A stretch of 64,000 bases of DNA from Candidatus Gastranaerophilales bacterium (lineage in GTDB: Bacteria > Bacillota > Clostridia > Lachnospirales > Lachnospiraceae): contig JAMPHU010000005.1 in assembly GCA_023663225.1 (NCBI GenBank), forward strand, positions 1 through 64,000, in the 5' to 3' direction. The position numbers and the translations under genes are program-made. Below are positions 52,352 through 61,260 of this stretch, piece by piece. Every line of letters begins with the position of its first letter. Position 1 is the stretch's first letter. The notes below the pieces were generated by a model. The model saw nothing but the letters and a program-made list of their open reading frames with translations. It did not search any database and was not told the DNA's origin.

Positions 52352-52459
52352 ATGTTTCGTATGAATAACAAAAAAACAAAGCAGCGTATTTCTGCGATTA
52401 TTGTGATTCTTCTGGTACTTGCCATGATAATACCTACTTTATCATATATTTTTACTTAA
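52352..52459 (+). CDS. 35-residue single-span membrane protein
   Basis: MFRMNNKKTKQRISAI then IVILLVLAMIIPTLSYIFT: a positively charged front and one membrane helix. The ribosome site TTAGGAGGG is strong and 12 bases upstream, and the frame is compact and ends just before vanW. These points support translation. It may belong to the vanW transcript, which begins 34 bases later. No function can be assigned. Confidence 0.55.
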   Translation: MFRMNNKKTKQRISAIIVILLVLAMIIPTLSYIFT

Positions 52460-52493
52460 TTCAATGGGGCTTGGGAGTGAAATGGAGGAAAGT

Positions 52494-53972
52494 ATGGATA
52501 AGAAGTGGAGAAAATGTATCTATGGTGTGATTCTGTCTGTGGCGATGCTCGCCTGTGGTCTCACTGTTCAGGCGAAGGATGACGGCACGATCAAGAAGGG
52601 CGTTTATGCGGAGGAGATCGATCTGTCCGGCATGACGGAGAGTCAGGCAAGCGCCGTGATCAAAGATTACATAGAGGGGCTGGAATCGGTGGAGGTCACT
52701 CTGGTCGCCGCCAATGGCCAGGAGGTGACTGTGACGGCCGGCGAGTTGGGTATCGCCTGGGGCAATCCGGAGCTTGTGGCGGAGGCTGCGGCGCTTGGCA
52801 CAAGGGGTAACGTGATCCAGCGCTACACGGCATTGAAAGATTTGGAACATGAGAATAAAATCTTGGATATTGAGCTACAGTTTGATGTACAGTTGATCAA
52901 TGACATTTTGGCATCAAGGTGTGTAAAATATGATCAGAGAGCGGTAAACTACTCTCTGCAGAGAGAGAATGGTCAGTTCAAGGTGATCGCGGGTCAGACC
53001 GGATATGTGATGGATGTGGAAGCATCTATCGATAAAGTGTACAATTATATGGCGGAGGAGTGGGATGGTCTTCCCTGCCGCATCGAGTTGGCGATTGGGG
53101 TGGATGAACCCAAAGGGAGCGCCGAAGAATTGGCGCAGGTGACGGATGTACTCGGATCCTTTACCACATCCTTCAGCACATCGGGACCGCCCAGAAGCGC
53201 CAATGTGATCAACGGATGTAATTTGATCAATGGCATTACGCTGTACCCCGGGGAAGAGTTTTCCACCTATGAGGCAGTTGCTCCTTTTTCGGAGGCCAAC
53301 GGCTATTATATGGCGGGATCTTATTTGAACGGCAAAGTGGTTGACAGCTTGGGTGGCGGTATCTGCCAGGTTTCTACCACTCTCTATAACGCGGTGTTGC
53401 AGGCGGAGTTGGATGTGTCTGAGCGCCACAATCATTCCATGATCGTCACCTATGTGGATCCTTCGGCGGATGCTGCGATCGCAGAGAGTTCAGGAAAGGA
53501 TTTCCGCTTTGTCAACAATACGGATTATCCGATCTATATCGAGGGTTATACGACAAACGATAAGCGCATTACATTCAATATATATGGCAAAGAGACCAGA
53601 GACTCCGGCCATACGGTCCGGTATGAGAGCGAGGTATTGGAGGTGATCAATCCTCCCGCAGATCAGATTTATGCAGATGCCGCGCAACCCATCGGATATA
53701 TTGTGACAGCCAGCGCCCATATCGGATATCGGGCGAAGCTGTGGAAGATCGTGATGGAAGACGGCGTGGAAGTCAGCCGCACGGAGGTCAACAGCAGCAG
53801 TTACAAGATGGTGCCCAGGAGCGCCACAGTGGGCGTGGCGACGTCCGACGCGGGCGCATATGAGCAGATCATGGCGGCAGTCAACAGCGGAAGCGTGGAT
53901 CAGGTAAGGGCAGTCATTGCAGCGCTCACCACACCGCCTCCAGAGATTTATGAGGATTACGGAGAGGAATAA
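52494..53972 (+). CDS. VanW-family secreted protein with peptidoglycan-binding-like repeat
   Basis: 492 residues with a signal sequence (VILSVAMLACGLTVQA). Residues about 30-225 resemble the PF12229-type domain paired with VanW (KKGVYAEEIDLSGMTESQA). The VanW core (about 230-390) includes TSFSTSGPPRSANV, NLINGITLYPGEEFS and GGGICQVSTTLYNAVL with its conserved cysteine. VanW accompanies glycopeptide resistance operons but is widespread alone; its enzyme activity is not known. ATG 52494 follows GGAGG; the earlier ATGs at 52464 and 52482 are rejected. The stop overlaps the next start (TAATG). Confidence 0.85.
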   Translation: MDKKWRKCIYGVILSVAMLACGLTVQAKDDGTIKKGVYAEEIDLSGMTESQASAVIKDYIEGLESVEVTLVAANGQEVTVTAGELGIAWGNPELVAEAAALGTRGNVIQRYTALKDLEHENKILDIELQFDVQLINDILASRCVKYDQRAVNYSLQRENGQFKVIAGQTGYVMDVEASIDKVYNYMAEEWDGLPCRIELAIGVDEPKGSAEELAQVTDVLGSFTTSFSTSGPPRSANVINGCNLINGITLYPGEEFSTYEAVAPFSEANGYYMAGSYLNGKVVDSLGGGICQVSTTLYNAVLQAELDVSERHNHSMIVTYVDPSADAAIAESSGKDFRFVNNTDYPIYIEGYTTNDKRITFNIYGKETRDSGHTVRYESEVLEVINPPADQIYADAAQPIGYIVTASAHIGYRAKLWKIVMEDGVEVSRTEVNSSSYKMVPRSATVGVATSDAGAYEQIMAAVNSGSVDQVRAVIAALTTPPPEIYEDYGEE

Positions 53973-55009
53973 TGAATTTAGGTAAGGTGTCGGAAAGCGT
54001 ACTGAAGCACTCCGTATTACATCAAATTCATACACGAAATGAAGAAGTTTTAAGTGGCGCAGGCATAGGGGCAGACTGCGCCATTTTTGCGCCATCAGGT
54101 GAGAAACCGGCGGCGGTATGTGTGAAGGAGGCAGCAGTCGCGCTTCGTCGGGACTTGTTTTGTAAGGGGGGAGATTCCCACCAAACAGAGGCATCTTGTA
54201 TTTCCATGACACAGCTCATAAACCGATGTGCCAACAATTTAGCCGTCAGCGGTGCGATTCCTGCAGCGGTTATGATCGTGTTGTTGCTGCCGCAGAGTGT
54301 GGAGCGGGACTTTGTGAAGGAGTTGATGCAGGAGGCCGAGAGCGCTTGCAGGGATCTATCGGTGCAGATTGCCGGAGGGCAGAGTAGCGTGTCAAGCGGG
54401 GTGACAGTTCCCCACGCGATCGTCACCGGATATGGGCGGACTTTAGAGGAGCGATATTGTACGGTAAAGGACGCAGAGCCCGGGCAGGATATCGTTTTGA
54501 GTAAGTGGGTTGGGCTGGAAGGCACAGCCATCTTGGCCAGACGGCACGAGGAGAAATTGCTTGCCAGATACCCCGCATATCTGGCAAAAGAGGCCGCAGA
54601 GTACGACCGATTCCTCTCGGTCCTTCCGGAGGCTGCACTGGCCATGAAGTCCAATGTATGCGCCATGCATGACGCGTCCGAGGGCGGCATCTTCGCCGCT
54701 CTGTGGGAGCTTGCGGAGGGCGCAGGCGTTGGACTGACCATAGATTTAAAAAAAATTCCCTTGAGACAGGAGACCGTGGAGGTCTGTGAGTGTTGCGGGG
54801 CGAACCCTTACGAGCTTTTGTCGGGAGGTTGTCTGATTATGACCGCCTGGGAAGGGGATGTCTTGGCAGAAACCTTGAGAGCGGAACAGATTCCGGCGGT
54901 GGTGATAGGGCGTATTACCGACGGCAAGGACAGAATAATCCGCAATGAGGAGGAGATTCGTTATATGGATCGCCCCAAGACGGATGCTATCTATCAAGAT
55001 TTTGAATAA
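53972..55009 (+). CDS. AIR-synthase-related protein (HypE/ThiL-like fold)
   Basis: 345 residues with the PurM/HypE fold: an N-terminal GAGIGADCAIFAPSG containing the nucleotide-binding D, AGGQSSVSSGVTVPHAIVTG, then CAMHDASEGGIFAALWELAE and a C-terminal PYELLSGGCLIMTAWEGD. The family uses ATP to activate a carboxyl, carbamoyl or phosphate oxygen. The substrate is unknown. It overlaps vanW by TAATG and is followed by Lrp and aminotransferase genes, as in many Clostridia. Confidence 0.85.
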   Translation: MNLGKVSESVLKHSVLHQIHTRNEEVLSGAGIGADCAIFAPSGEKPAAVCVKEAAVALRRDLFCKGGDSHQTEASCISMTQLINRCANNLAVSGAIPAAVMIVLLLPQSVERDFVKELMQEAESACRDLSVQIAGGQSSVSSGVTVPHAIVTGYGRTLEERYCTVKDAEPGQDIVLSKWVGLEGTAILARRHEEKLLARYPAYLAKEAAEYDRFLSVLPEAALAMKSNVCAMHDASEGGIFAALWELAEGAGVGLTIDLKKIPLRQETVEVCECCGANPYELLSGGCLIMTAWEGDVLAETLRAEQIPAVVIGRITDGKDRIIRNEEEIRYMDRPKTDAIYQDFE

Positions 55010-55020
55010 TGGAGGAAACT

Positions 55021-55503
55021 ATGAGAGAAGAATTATTGGCAATCATTGAGCGGAACAGTCGTATTGATTTAAAAGAGCTGGCGGTCATCCTGGGAGTGAC
55101 GGAGATCGATGTGGTGAACGAACTGGCGGCATTGGAGGCGGAAGGTGTGATCTGTGGCTATCACACGCTGATAGACTGGGAAAAAACATCCATTGAAAAG
55201 GTGACGGCGCTGATCGAAGTCCGTGTGACGCCTCAAAGGGGACAGGGATTTGACAATATTGCGGAGCGCATCTATAAGTATCCCGAGGTGCGCAGCGTGT
55301 ATCTGATCTCTGGAGGTTATGATCTTATGGTTATTTTGGAGGGAAAGACACTGCGCGAAGTATCTTCTTTTGTGTCGGATAAACTTTCCACTCTGGATAC
55401 TGTGTTGAGTACGGCCACACATTTTATTTTGAAAAAGTACAAAGAGCATGGTACGATTCTGAACCTGAAAATTGAAGATGAAAGAGAGATGATTACCCCG
55501 TGA
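55021..55503 (+). CDS. Lrp/AsnC-family transcriptional regulator
   Basis: 160 residues: an N-terminal helix-turn-helix (NSRIDLKELAVILGVTEIDVVNEL) and a C-terminal RAM ligand domain (LISGGYDLMVILEGKTLREVSSF). It should bind amino acids and control the next gene, an aminotransferase, with which it overlaps as GTGA. ATG 55021 is chosen because GGAGG in the AIR gene end is five bases upstream; the ATG at 55009 carries that site within the gene. Confidence 0.9.
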   Translation: MREELLAIIERNSRIDLKELAVILGVTEIDVVNELAALEAEGVICGYHTLIDWEKTSIEKVTALIEVRVTPQRGQGFDNIAERIYKYPEVRSVYLISGGYDLMVILEGKTLREVSSFVSDKLSTLDTVLSTATHFILKKYKEHGTILNLKIEDEREMITP

Positions 55504-56675
55504 GAAATCCATTGGCAGATAAAGTCGTAGAATTAAAACCGTCAGGTATCCGCAAATTTTTTGACATCGTGAGCGAGAGAAAAGATGCTATTTCTCTGGG
55601 TGTAGGCGAGCCTGATTTTGATACTCCCTGGCATATTCGTGACGAGGGCATTTATTCCCTGGAAAAGGGGAGGACTTTTTATACCTCCAATGCGGGTTTA
55701 AAAGAGCTGCGTCAGGAGATTTGTAATTATCTGAAGAGAAAACAGGGACTTACTTATGACCCTATGAGTGAGGTTGTGGTGACCGTAGGCGGATCGGAGG
55801 GAATTGATATCTGTCTTCGCGCCATGGTCAATCCGGGGGATGAGGTACTGATCCCCCAGCCTAGCTATGTGTCCTATGAACCTTGCGCTATATTGGCGGG
55901 CGCCGTGCCGGTGATTATAGACCTGAAGGCGGAAAATGAGTTTCGCCTGACTGCGCAGGAGTTGGAGGCGGCTGTGACAGAGAAGTCAAAGGTATTGATC
56001 ATGCCTTTTCCCAACAATCCCACCGGTGCGATTATGGAGCAGAAGGACTTAGAGGAGATCGCGGAGGTCGTCAAACGACATGACCTTTATGTGCTTTCGG
56101 ATGAAATCTACGCTGAGCTGACGTACAGCGGAAAACATGTGTCTATTGCGAGTATCCCCGGCATGTGGGAGCGGACGATCTTAGTCAATGGTTTTTCCAA
56201 GGCTTATGCCATGACCGGCTGGCGTTTGGGTTATGCCTGCGGACCCAAGGAGATTATCGCGCAGATGACCAAGATTCATCAGTTTTGTATTATGTGCGCT
56301 CCTACTACCAGCCAGTATGCGGCGGTGGATGCGCTGAAAAATGGGGATGAGGATATCGCCCGGATGCGGACGGAGTATAATCAGCGCAGAAGATACCTGT
56401 TGAACGTTTTTCGAGAGATGGGGATAGATTGTTTTGAGCCGTATGGCGCATTTTATGTATTTCCCTGTATCAAGGAATTTGGCATGACAAGCGATGAATT
56501 TGCCACTCGCTTTTTGGAGGAAGAAAATGTGGCGGCCGTGCCGGGGACGGCGTTCGGGGACAGCGGCGAAGGGTTCTTGCGCATTTCCTATGCCTATTCT
56601 TTGGAAAAACTGAAAGTGGCCATGGGAAGGCTGGAGCATTTTGTAAACAGACTGAGAGAAGAGCAGCGAAAGTGA
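55500..56675 (+). CDS. Class I/II pyridoxal-phosphate aminotransferase
   Basis: A 391-residue fold type I aminotransferase. K234 in NGFSKAYAMTGWRLGYACG is the pyridoxal-phosphate lysine; other conserved parts are TVGGSEGIDICLRAM, MPFPNNPTGAI and YVLSDEIYAELTY. The sequence is AspC/PatA-like; the exact amino acid is not readable. It starts with GTG overlapping the lrp stop and ends GTGA into trmL, so all three are one operon. Confidence 0.9.
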   Translation: MRNPLADKVVELKPSGIRKFFDIVSERKDAISLGVGEPDFDTPWHIRDEGIYSLEKGRTFYTSNAGLKELRQEICNYLKRKQGLTYDPMSEVVVTVGGSEGIDICLRAMVNPGDEVLIPQPSYVSYEPCAILAGAVPVIIDLKAENEFRLTAQELEAAVTEKSKVLIMPFPNNPTGAIMEQKDLEEIAEVVKRHDLYVLSDEIYAELTYSGKHVSIASIPGMWERTILVNGFSKAYAMTGWRLGYACGPKEIIAQMTKIHQFCIMCAPTTSQYAAVDALKNGDEDIARMRTEYNQRRRYLLNVFREMGIDCFEPYGAFYVFPCIKEFGMTSDEFATRFLEEENVAAVPGTAFGDSGEGFLRISYAYSLEKLKVAMGRLEHFVNRLREEQRK

Positions 56676-57166
56676 ACATTATTTTACATCAGCCGGAGAT
56701 ACCGGCGAACACGGGAAATATCGGGCGGACCTGTGTGGCCACGGGGACAAGCCTGCATTTGATCGAGCCTTTGGGGTTCCGTATCAATGAAAAAGAGTTA
56801 AGGCGCGCGGGAATGGATTATTGGGAACGACTGGATGTGCACCGATATACGAATTTCGAGGAATTTCAAGAAAGTCACGCCGGTGCGAAAATCTGGATGG
56901 CGACCACAAAGGCGAAACATTCCTATACAGAGGTTTCCTTTGAGGAGGACGACTATATTATGTTTGGCAAAGAGAGTGCGGGGATACCGGAGGAGATTTT
57001 GGTAGAGAACGAGGAGAACTGTATCCGTATTCCCATGCTGCCGACCATTCGTTCTCTGAACCTGTCCAATTCTGTGGCGATCGTCCTCTATGAAGCTCTG
57101 CGGCAGAATGGTTTTGCCGGTTTCCAGACAAAAGGGGAGCTTCACAGGCTGAATTGGAAGGAGTAA
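56672..57166 (+). CDS. trmL: tRNA (cytidine/uridine-34-2'-O)-methyltransferase TrmL
   Basis: 164 residues, the small trefoil-knotted SPOUT methyltransferase that 2'-O-methylates wobble base 34 of tRNA-Leu. Motifs: ILHQPEIPANTGNIGRTCVA, IMFGKESAGIPEEIL and IRIPMLPTIRSLNLSNSVAI. Start GTG 56672 overlaps the aminotransferase stop (GTGA). Confidence 0.95.
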   Translation: MNIILHQPEIPANTGNIGRTCVATGTSLHLIEPLGFRINEKELRRAGMDYWERLDVHRYTNFEEFQESHAGAKIWMATTKAKHSYTEVSFEEDDYIMFGKESAGIPEEILVENEENCIRIPMLPTIRSLNLSNSVAIVLYEALRQNGFAGFQTKGELHRLNWKE

Positions 57167-57169
57167 ATA

Positions 57170-57754
57170 ATGGTCGCTTATCTGATAAAATGGATTTTGC
57201 TCCTTTTGATCATGGCGCCTTTTTATCTTTGGATACGGCATCCTTTGAGGCATATAAAGAGCGGGAACCAAAAAGACATACGAATAGAGACGGCCAGGGA
57301 AATTGCGTTGGGATTGTTTCTCTTATTTATGGCTTCGCTTTTGGCGTTAGTATTTCAGGGAACATACCGGTCGCCAGTCGGGATGTTTCAGTCGGCGCAG
57401 GATAGGATCCGCCAGGGAATAGGGATTAATCTGACGCCCTTCCGCACAATAGGTATTTATTTTGAACGGCATATGGGATTGGATCATTTTTTGGTAAATA
57501 TTCTGGGGAATATTGTGATGTTTGCACCTTGGGGGTTGGGGCTGCCTTTGCTTTGGAAGCAGAATCAGAAGGTATGGCGTGTTTTGCTGTATGCTGCGCT
57601 GCTGCCTTTGTTGATCGAGACTGTTCAGCTATTTATCGGCAGATCTGTAGATGTGGATGATTTTTTGCTAAACTTCCTGGGCGGGTGTCTGGGAGGACTG
57701 CTCTATGTCATATTGCGCAAATGGAATCCCAAGCTCGCCGTACTTGCCCGCTAG
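57170..57754 (+). CDS. VanZ-family membrane protein
   Basis: 194 residues with four to five membrane segments and VanZ features: NLTPFRTIGIYFE, NILGNIVMFAPWGLGLPLLW and ETVQLFIGRSVDVDDFLLN. VanZ gives low-level teicoplanin resistance; its wider role is in envelope lipids. It begins three bases after trmL. It ends overlapping four bases of the convergent hydrolase gene. Confidence 0.9.
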   Translation: MVAYLIKWILLLLIMAPFYLWIRHPLRHIKSGNQKDIRIETAREIALGLFLLFMASLLALVFQGTYRSPVGMFQSAQDRIRQGIGINLTPFRTIGIYFERHMGLDHFLVNILGNIVMFAPWGLGLPLLWKQNQKVWRVLLYAALLPLLIETVQLFIGRSVDVDDFLLNFLGGCLGGLLYVILRKWNPKLAVLAR

Positions 57755-58434
57755 GAGAGGGCATACTTTTCGGGGGAGCATATCACTTCTCTGTATTCCG
57801 GATGCTCTTGTAAAAATTGTTCGATAATTTCGGGTGTTCCCCAGTAATGCATGGGGAACACTTTTTTGACTCGAACTTTTTTCAAAAAGTATAACATGCC
57901 CTTCGCGTAATCCGCCTCCTGCCTGGGATCCAGCGGGTGAAAAGCCACATCCACGGGCGTCTGTGCCAGAATATTGATCTCATGCCGATAGTTTCCAGTC
58001 ATCTGCTTATTGTATTGTTCCGATTCATCGGCCCGGCCCCAGTCGTTCAGATCGCCGGCATGGTAGATGACGCCCTCCGCGCAGGTGAGCAAAAAGGCGA
58101 CGCCCTGGTCCGTGGATTGAAGCGTCTCTAAGTGGGTATTGCAGGGAAGATCATACTTTTGGTGGAAGGTGACAGTAATTGCGTCCACATCTGGAGGATA
58201 TTTCTTTTTGGGAATGTCTTTGGCGAGGACGGCGGTGACATGCTCCATTCCCATATCCGCCAGCTTATCAAAGATATGCGGATTGTAGTGGTCGGGGTGT
58301 CTGTGGCTGGCAAAGACCAAGATCGGTTTCTGCCTGTTCAGATCGGGAAGTCTTTTCATATAATAGTCAAAAAGATAGTAGCATTGCGCTGTTTCAATCA
58401 AAAAGCAACTGTGATAGATGTAGGTGATTTTCAT
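57751..58434 (-). CDS. Metallo-beta-lactamase-fold hydrolase
   Basis: 227 residues: ITYIYHSCFLIETAQCYYLFD start, the metal motif FASHRHPDHYNP (HxHxDH), VIYHAGDLNDWGR and a C-terminal FPMHYWGTPEII histidine. It is an UlaG-like cytoplasmic Zn/Mn hydrolase; substrate unknown. It converges on vanZ. The start region near 58434 adjoins the palindrome region. Confidence 0.85.
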   Translation of the reverse strand: MKITYIYHSCFLIETAQCYYLFDYYMKRLPDLNRQKPILVFASHRHPDHYNPHIFDKLADMGMEHVTAVLAKDIPKKKYPPDVDAITVTFHQKYDLPCNTHLETLQSTDQGVAFLLTCAEGVIYHAGDLNDWGRADESEQYNKQMTGNYRHEINILAQTPVDVAFHPLDPRQEADYAKGMLYFLKKVRVKKVFPMHYWGTPEIIEQFLQEHPEYREVICSPEKYALS

Positions 58435-58543
58435 GTGTGAGAACCTCTTGAGTAGTGTATTTGTCAGAAATCATTATAGCATGATAGCTGGGCGCTCACA
58501 AGAGGAGCGGAACGGGGAACTTCTAAGAATGGAGGCTAGGGAC

Positions 58544-58870
58544 GGAGCATAGGTTACAGAGAGTTGCTTTTTACAGGGCAGCCGGCAAGGTACGTGCCAG
58601 CGAGGCGAACAGTCCTGGAACAGCCGAGTTTCGGTCGGGCGTTTTCTAACAGCGCGAATTATGGGATATTGCAACTTTCGGGGCGGTTTCAACGGGCATC
58701 CATGCCCGATGAAACCTGAAAAGCACATCCGTGTGCTTTTCCCCTGGGAGACATAATCGCGCTGTAAGAAAATGCTCCGACCTGCACAAGGCTGTTCCAG
58801 GACTGTTCGCCTCGCTGGCACTGATGTACTGGCGTGGGTGTAAAAAGTAACTCTCTGCAACCTATGCTCC
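58544..58870. repeat. Giant palindromic element, about 327 bp
   Basis: The outer ends read GGAGCATAGGTT (58544-58555) and AACCTATGCTCC (58859-58870). Inward, the arms match almost throughout, including a perfect 32-bp stretch (58594-58625 with 58790-58821) and ACAGCGCGA-type matches near 58650 and 58760. The centre has two extra hairpins: GGTTTCA..CGGGCAT with ATGCCCG..TGAAACC (58685-58716), and AAAAGCACA with TGTGCTTTT (58719-58740). Weaker pairing extends to about 58519 and 58891. Confidence 0.9.
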
Positions 58871-58936
58871 TGTATCCTGCAACTCCAGAAGTATTTTCTC
58901 CTCACTATTCAGATTACAACATTTAGAAGACTATTC

Positions 58937-59099
58937 GACATTGCCGGATACTCAGCTCCAGTGGGGTAATTGTTCCCATGAGGAACCGTTGAAACACGTC
59001 GGTACTTAGCTGACGTACTTTGTCAGCTTATGTACCGCTACGTGTTTCATCGAGCGGGAGCGTGTCCGAATGGGAATGATTACCCCGCTGGAGCGTAAC
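58937..59099 (-). repeat. 160-bp hairpin repeat, copy B
   Basis: The reverse complement matches copy A (22149-22308) end to end. Outer stem, GAAACACGT/ACGTGTTTC inner stem and flanks are nearly the same. The apical stem is GGTAC/GTACC with a longer AGCTGAC/GTCAGCT cap, in place of GGCACT/AGTGCC in copy A, so pairing is kept although bases differ. Confidence 0.85.
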
Positions 59100-59157
59100 T
59101 TTCCGTAACTATCTGTAACCAAAAAAGGCAGAACAATTTCTAAAAATGTGTCTATAA

Positions 59158-60156
59158 ATGGAGAATAACCTTGCCTCAATCTGGATAAATTATCCATTAA
59201 AATGCGCATTGTGCAGAAATGGGGTAAAGGGTATGCGATTTGACAGATTGGCTCCCGGCGGCGGTATGGAGATTTTTACAAAATTGGAAAACGGTAAAGC
59301 GGTGCTGGAATTTGCTTTTTATTTGGAGACAGAGGGGGAAGAACTGAAGGGAGCCTGCGCGGATCTGTATCTGTATGACAGAGAGGGATGTTGTGTGTTG
59401 AGGCTGACGCATCCTTTGCGCTCGGAGGAGTTGGCAAGGGGAATTTTGCTGCATCCTCATCTGTGGAATAGTGTGGAGGATCCCTATTTTTATCGGGCGG
59501 AGGTCTTTCTTATGATGAAAGCGGAAGGGAAAGCGGCAGTCTGCGATCATTTGGAGAGAGCGCTTCCCCTGTGCACTTTGAGGAAGTCCCCTGCCGGAGA
59601 TTGGTTCTTGAATGAACGGTCTTTTGCGCTGCGGGCGGTGGGGTATGCCATTCCCCGGAAAGGGGAAGGAGAAGAACGGAAGGCGGCGCTTGTGCAGGAT
59701 ATGCAAAAGGTCAAAGAGTTGGGAGCCAATGCGGTCTGTTTGTCCGGAGGAAAGCTGGAAACGGATTTTTATGAGCTGTGCTGCAGACAGGGTTTTGTGG
59801 TGTTGTGCGCTCACGGGAAGGCTGCCCCCTGCGTGACGTTGGAGGAATTGTTGAATGTGCACCGTTTGCCGACGGATACTTATTATTACTACAAGGCACT
59901 GTGGAGCAAAGTCCCTTTTGTATATCTGAACGGGGACAGTCTGATCAGGCAGAAGAACGGACTCTATCAGGTGAAGGCATATAGTAATCTGAAAAAGGTA
60001 GCGCTGTATGTGGAAGGCGTGCACTTTGAATTTCAGAGCGGCGCGCCGGAATTTTTGTTTTCGGATGTGGAAATTCGTCGATTTCCAGCGGCTTTGACAG
60101 TGGAGGCAGACGCCTGCAGTATGTCGGCTACTGTTTATTTTTCTCGAAATTCATAG
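59158..60156 (+). CDS. Degenerate GH2-like (beta-galactosidase-fold) protein
   Basis: 332 residues that look like a shortened glycoside-hydrolase family 2 protein: HPHLWNSVEDPYFYRAEVFLM, then WFLNERSFALRAVGYAIPRK (as in GH2 F-x-L-N-G-K-P-x-x-L-R-G-V), VKELGANAVCLSG and FYELCCRQGFVVLCAHG, then a short C-terminal beta domain. The catalytic acid/base NE and nucleophile E of GH2 are absent, so it is unlikely to hydrolyse sugar. The start is uncertain: ATG 59158 has no ribosome site and ATG 59233 a poor one. A regulatory or binding role is possible. Confidence 0.55.
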   Translation: MENNLASIWINYPLKCALCRNGVKGMRFDRLAPGGGMEIFTKLENGKAVLEFAFYLETEGEELKGACADLYLYDREGCCVLRLTHPLRSEELARGILLHPHLWNSVEDPYFYRAEVFLMMKAEGKAAVCDHLERALPLCTLRKSPAGDWFLNERSFALRAVGYAIPRKGEGEERKAALVQDMQKVKELGANAVCLSGGKLETDFYELCCRQGFVVLCAHGKAAPCVTLEELLNVHRLPTDTYYYYKALWSKVPFVYLNGDSLIRQKNGLYQVKAYSNLKKVALYVEGVHFEFQSGAPEFLFSDVEIRRFPAALTVEADACSMSATVYFSRNS

Positions 60157-60249
60157 GTTGTTCACAAAAATTTCACAATTTAGACACTAATCCATGACAT
60201 TTTCCCCCTACAATGTACAACATGAAAAAGTATAATTTGGGAGGCAACC

Positions 60250-61260
60250 ATGATTGAAGTAACGAATCTCACAAAAAAGTACGGGGACCATGTGGCTGTG
60301 GACAATCTTTCCTTCCGAGTGGAGAAGGGTCATATCTATGGTTTTTTGGGGCCGAATGGTGCCGGCAAGTCTACTACTATGAATATAATAACCGGATATC
60401 TTGCCGCTACAGAGGGTACTGTGACGATCAATGGTAAGGATATTCAAAAGGAGCCGGAGGAGGCCAAGAAATGTGTGGGTTATCTGCCGGAGATCCCGCC
60501 TCTTTATGAGGATATGACAGTGGAGGAATATTTGAAATTTGCGGCGCAGATCAAGAGGGTGCCCAAAACAGAGCAGCCAAAGCAGGTGGAGGAAGTCATG
60601 CAGATGACACAGATCACCGATAAGCGGGCGCAGTTGATCAAGCATCAATCCAAGGGATATCGCCAGAGAGTAGGTTTGGCGCAGGCCATCTTGGGTTATC
60701 CGGAGGTGATCATATTGGACGAGCCTACGGTAGGTCTGGATCCGGAGCAGATTGCGGAATTCAATAGTCTGATTCGCAGATTGGGGGAGCAGCACGCTAT
60801 TATTTTGAGCTCTCACGTTTTGTCCGAGGTCAGCGCTGTATGTGATCAGATTATGATTATCGCGCACGGCAGACTTTTGGCGAGCGATACCACAGAAGCC
60901 TTGCAAAACGGTTCCGCAGAGCTGGAACTTCTGGTGAAGGAGGAAGGCGATCAGGCGGAAACGTTGATCGGCGCGCTTCCCGATGTGGAGAGTGTGGAGA
61001 ATAAGGGGGTAGATCAGGACGGCTTGAAAAAGCTTACCGTCATGCCAAGGGACAATGCTGAGATCAGGGAAAACATATTCTATACATTGGCGGAAAACAA
61101 GATCGCGCTGATGGGCATGGTTCGTTCGGGAAAGACTTTGGAGGATACTTTCCTGGAATTGATCGGAGATGCGAAAGCTTCGGAGCCGGAAATGAAAAAG
61201 ATGTTTTCCTCCAGGCGAAAGCAGAAAGAATCAGTCACCACAGAAAAGGAGGCAAAATAA
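60250..61260 (+). CDS. ABC transporter ATPase (GldA-like exporter subunit)
   Basis: 336 residues. The N-terminal ATPase has Walker A GPNGAGKSTT, the variant signature LIKHQSKGYRQRVGLAQAI and Walker B VIILDEPTVGLDP. The C-terminal 100 residues are the DUF4162-like extension of ABC-2 exporters. GGGAGGC precedes ATG 60250, and a promoter-like TACAAT lies near 60211. The next gene is its permease/GldG partner, starting immediately after the stop. Confidence 0.9.
   Translation: MIEVTNLTKKYGDHVAVDNLSFRVEKGHIYGFLGPNGAGKSTTMNIITGYLAATEGTVTINGKDIQKEPEEAKKCVGYLPEIPPLYEDMTVEEYLKFAAQIKRVPKTEQPKQVEEVMQMTQITDKRAQLIKHQSKGYRQRVGLAQAILGYPEVIILDEPTVGLDPEQIAEFNSLIRRLGEQHAIILSSHVLSEVSAVCDQIMIIAHGRLLASDTTEALQNGSAELELLVKEEGDQAETLIGALPDVESVENKGVDQDGLKKLTVMPRDNAEIRENIFYTLAENKIALMGMVRSGKTLEDTFLELIGDAKASEPEMKKMFSSRRKQKESVTTEKEAK

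Larger units (their letters stand above)
58435..59157. other. 723-bp repeat-filled intergenic region
   Basis: Between the leftward hydrolase and the rightward GH2-like gene there is no convincing coding sequence. It holds the giant palindrome (58544-58870) and the hairpin repeat copy B (58937-59099). The 143-residue leftward frame 58474-58905 runs through both arms of the palindrome and is rejected. Little of the remainder is left unassigned. Confidence 0.75.

Noticed and set aside
58474..58905. 143-residue leftward frame in the palindrome region
   Set aside because: It runs through both arms of the inverted repeat and matches no family; the palindrome explains the sequence.
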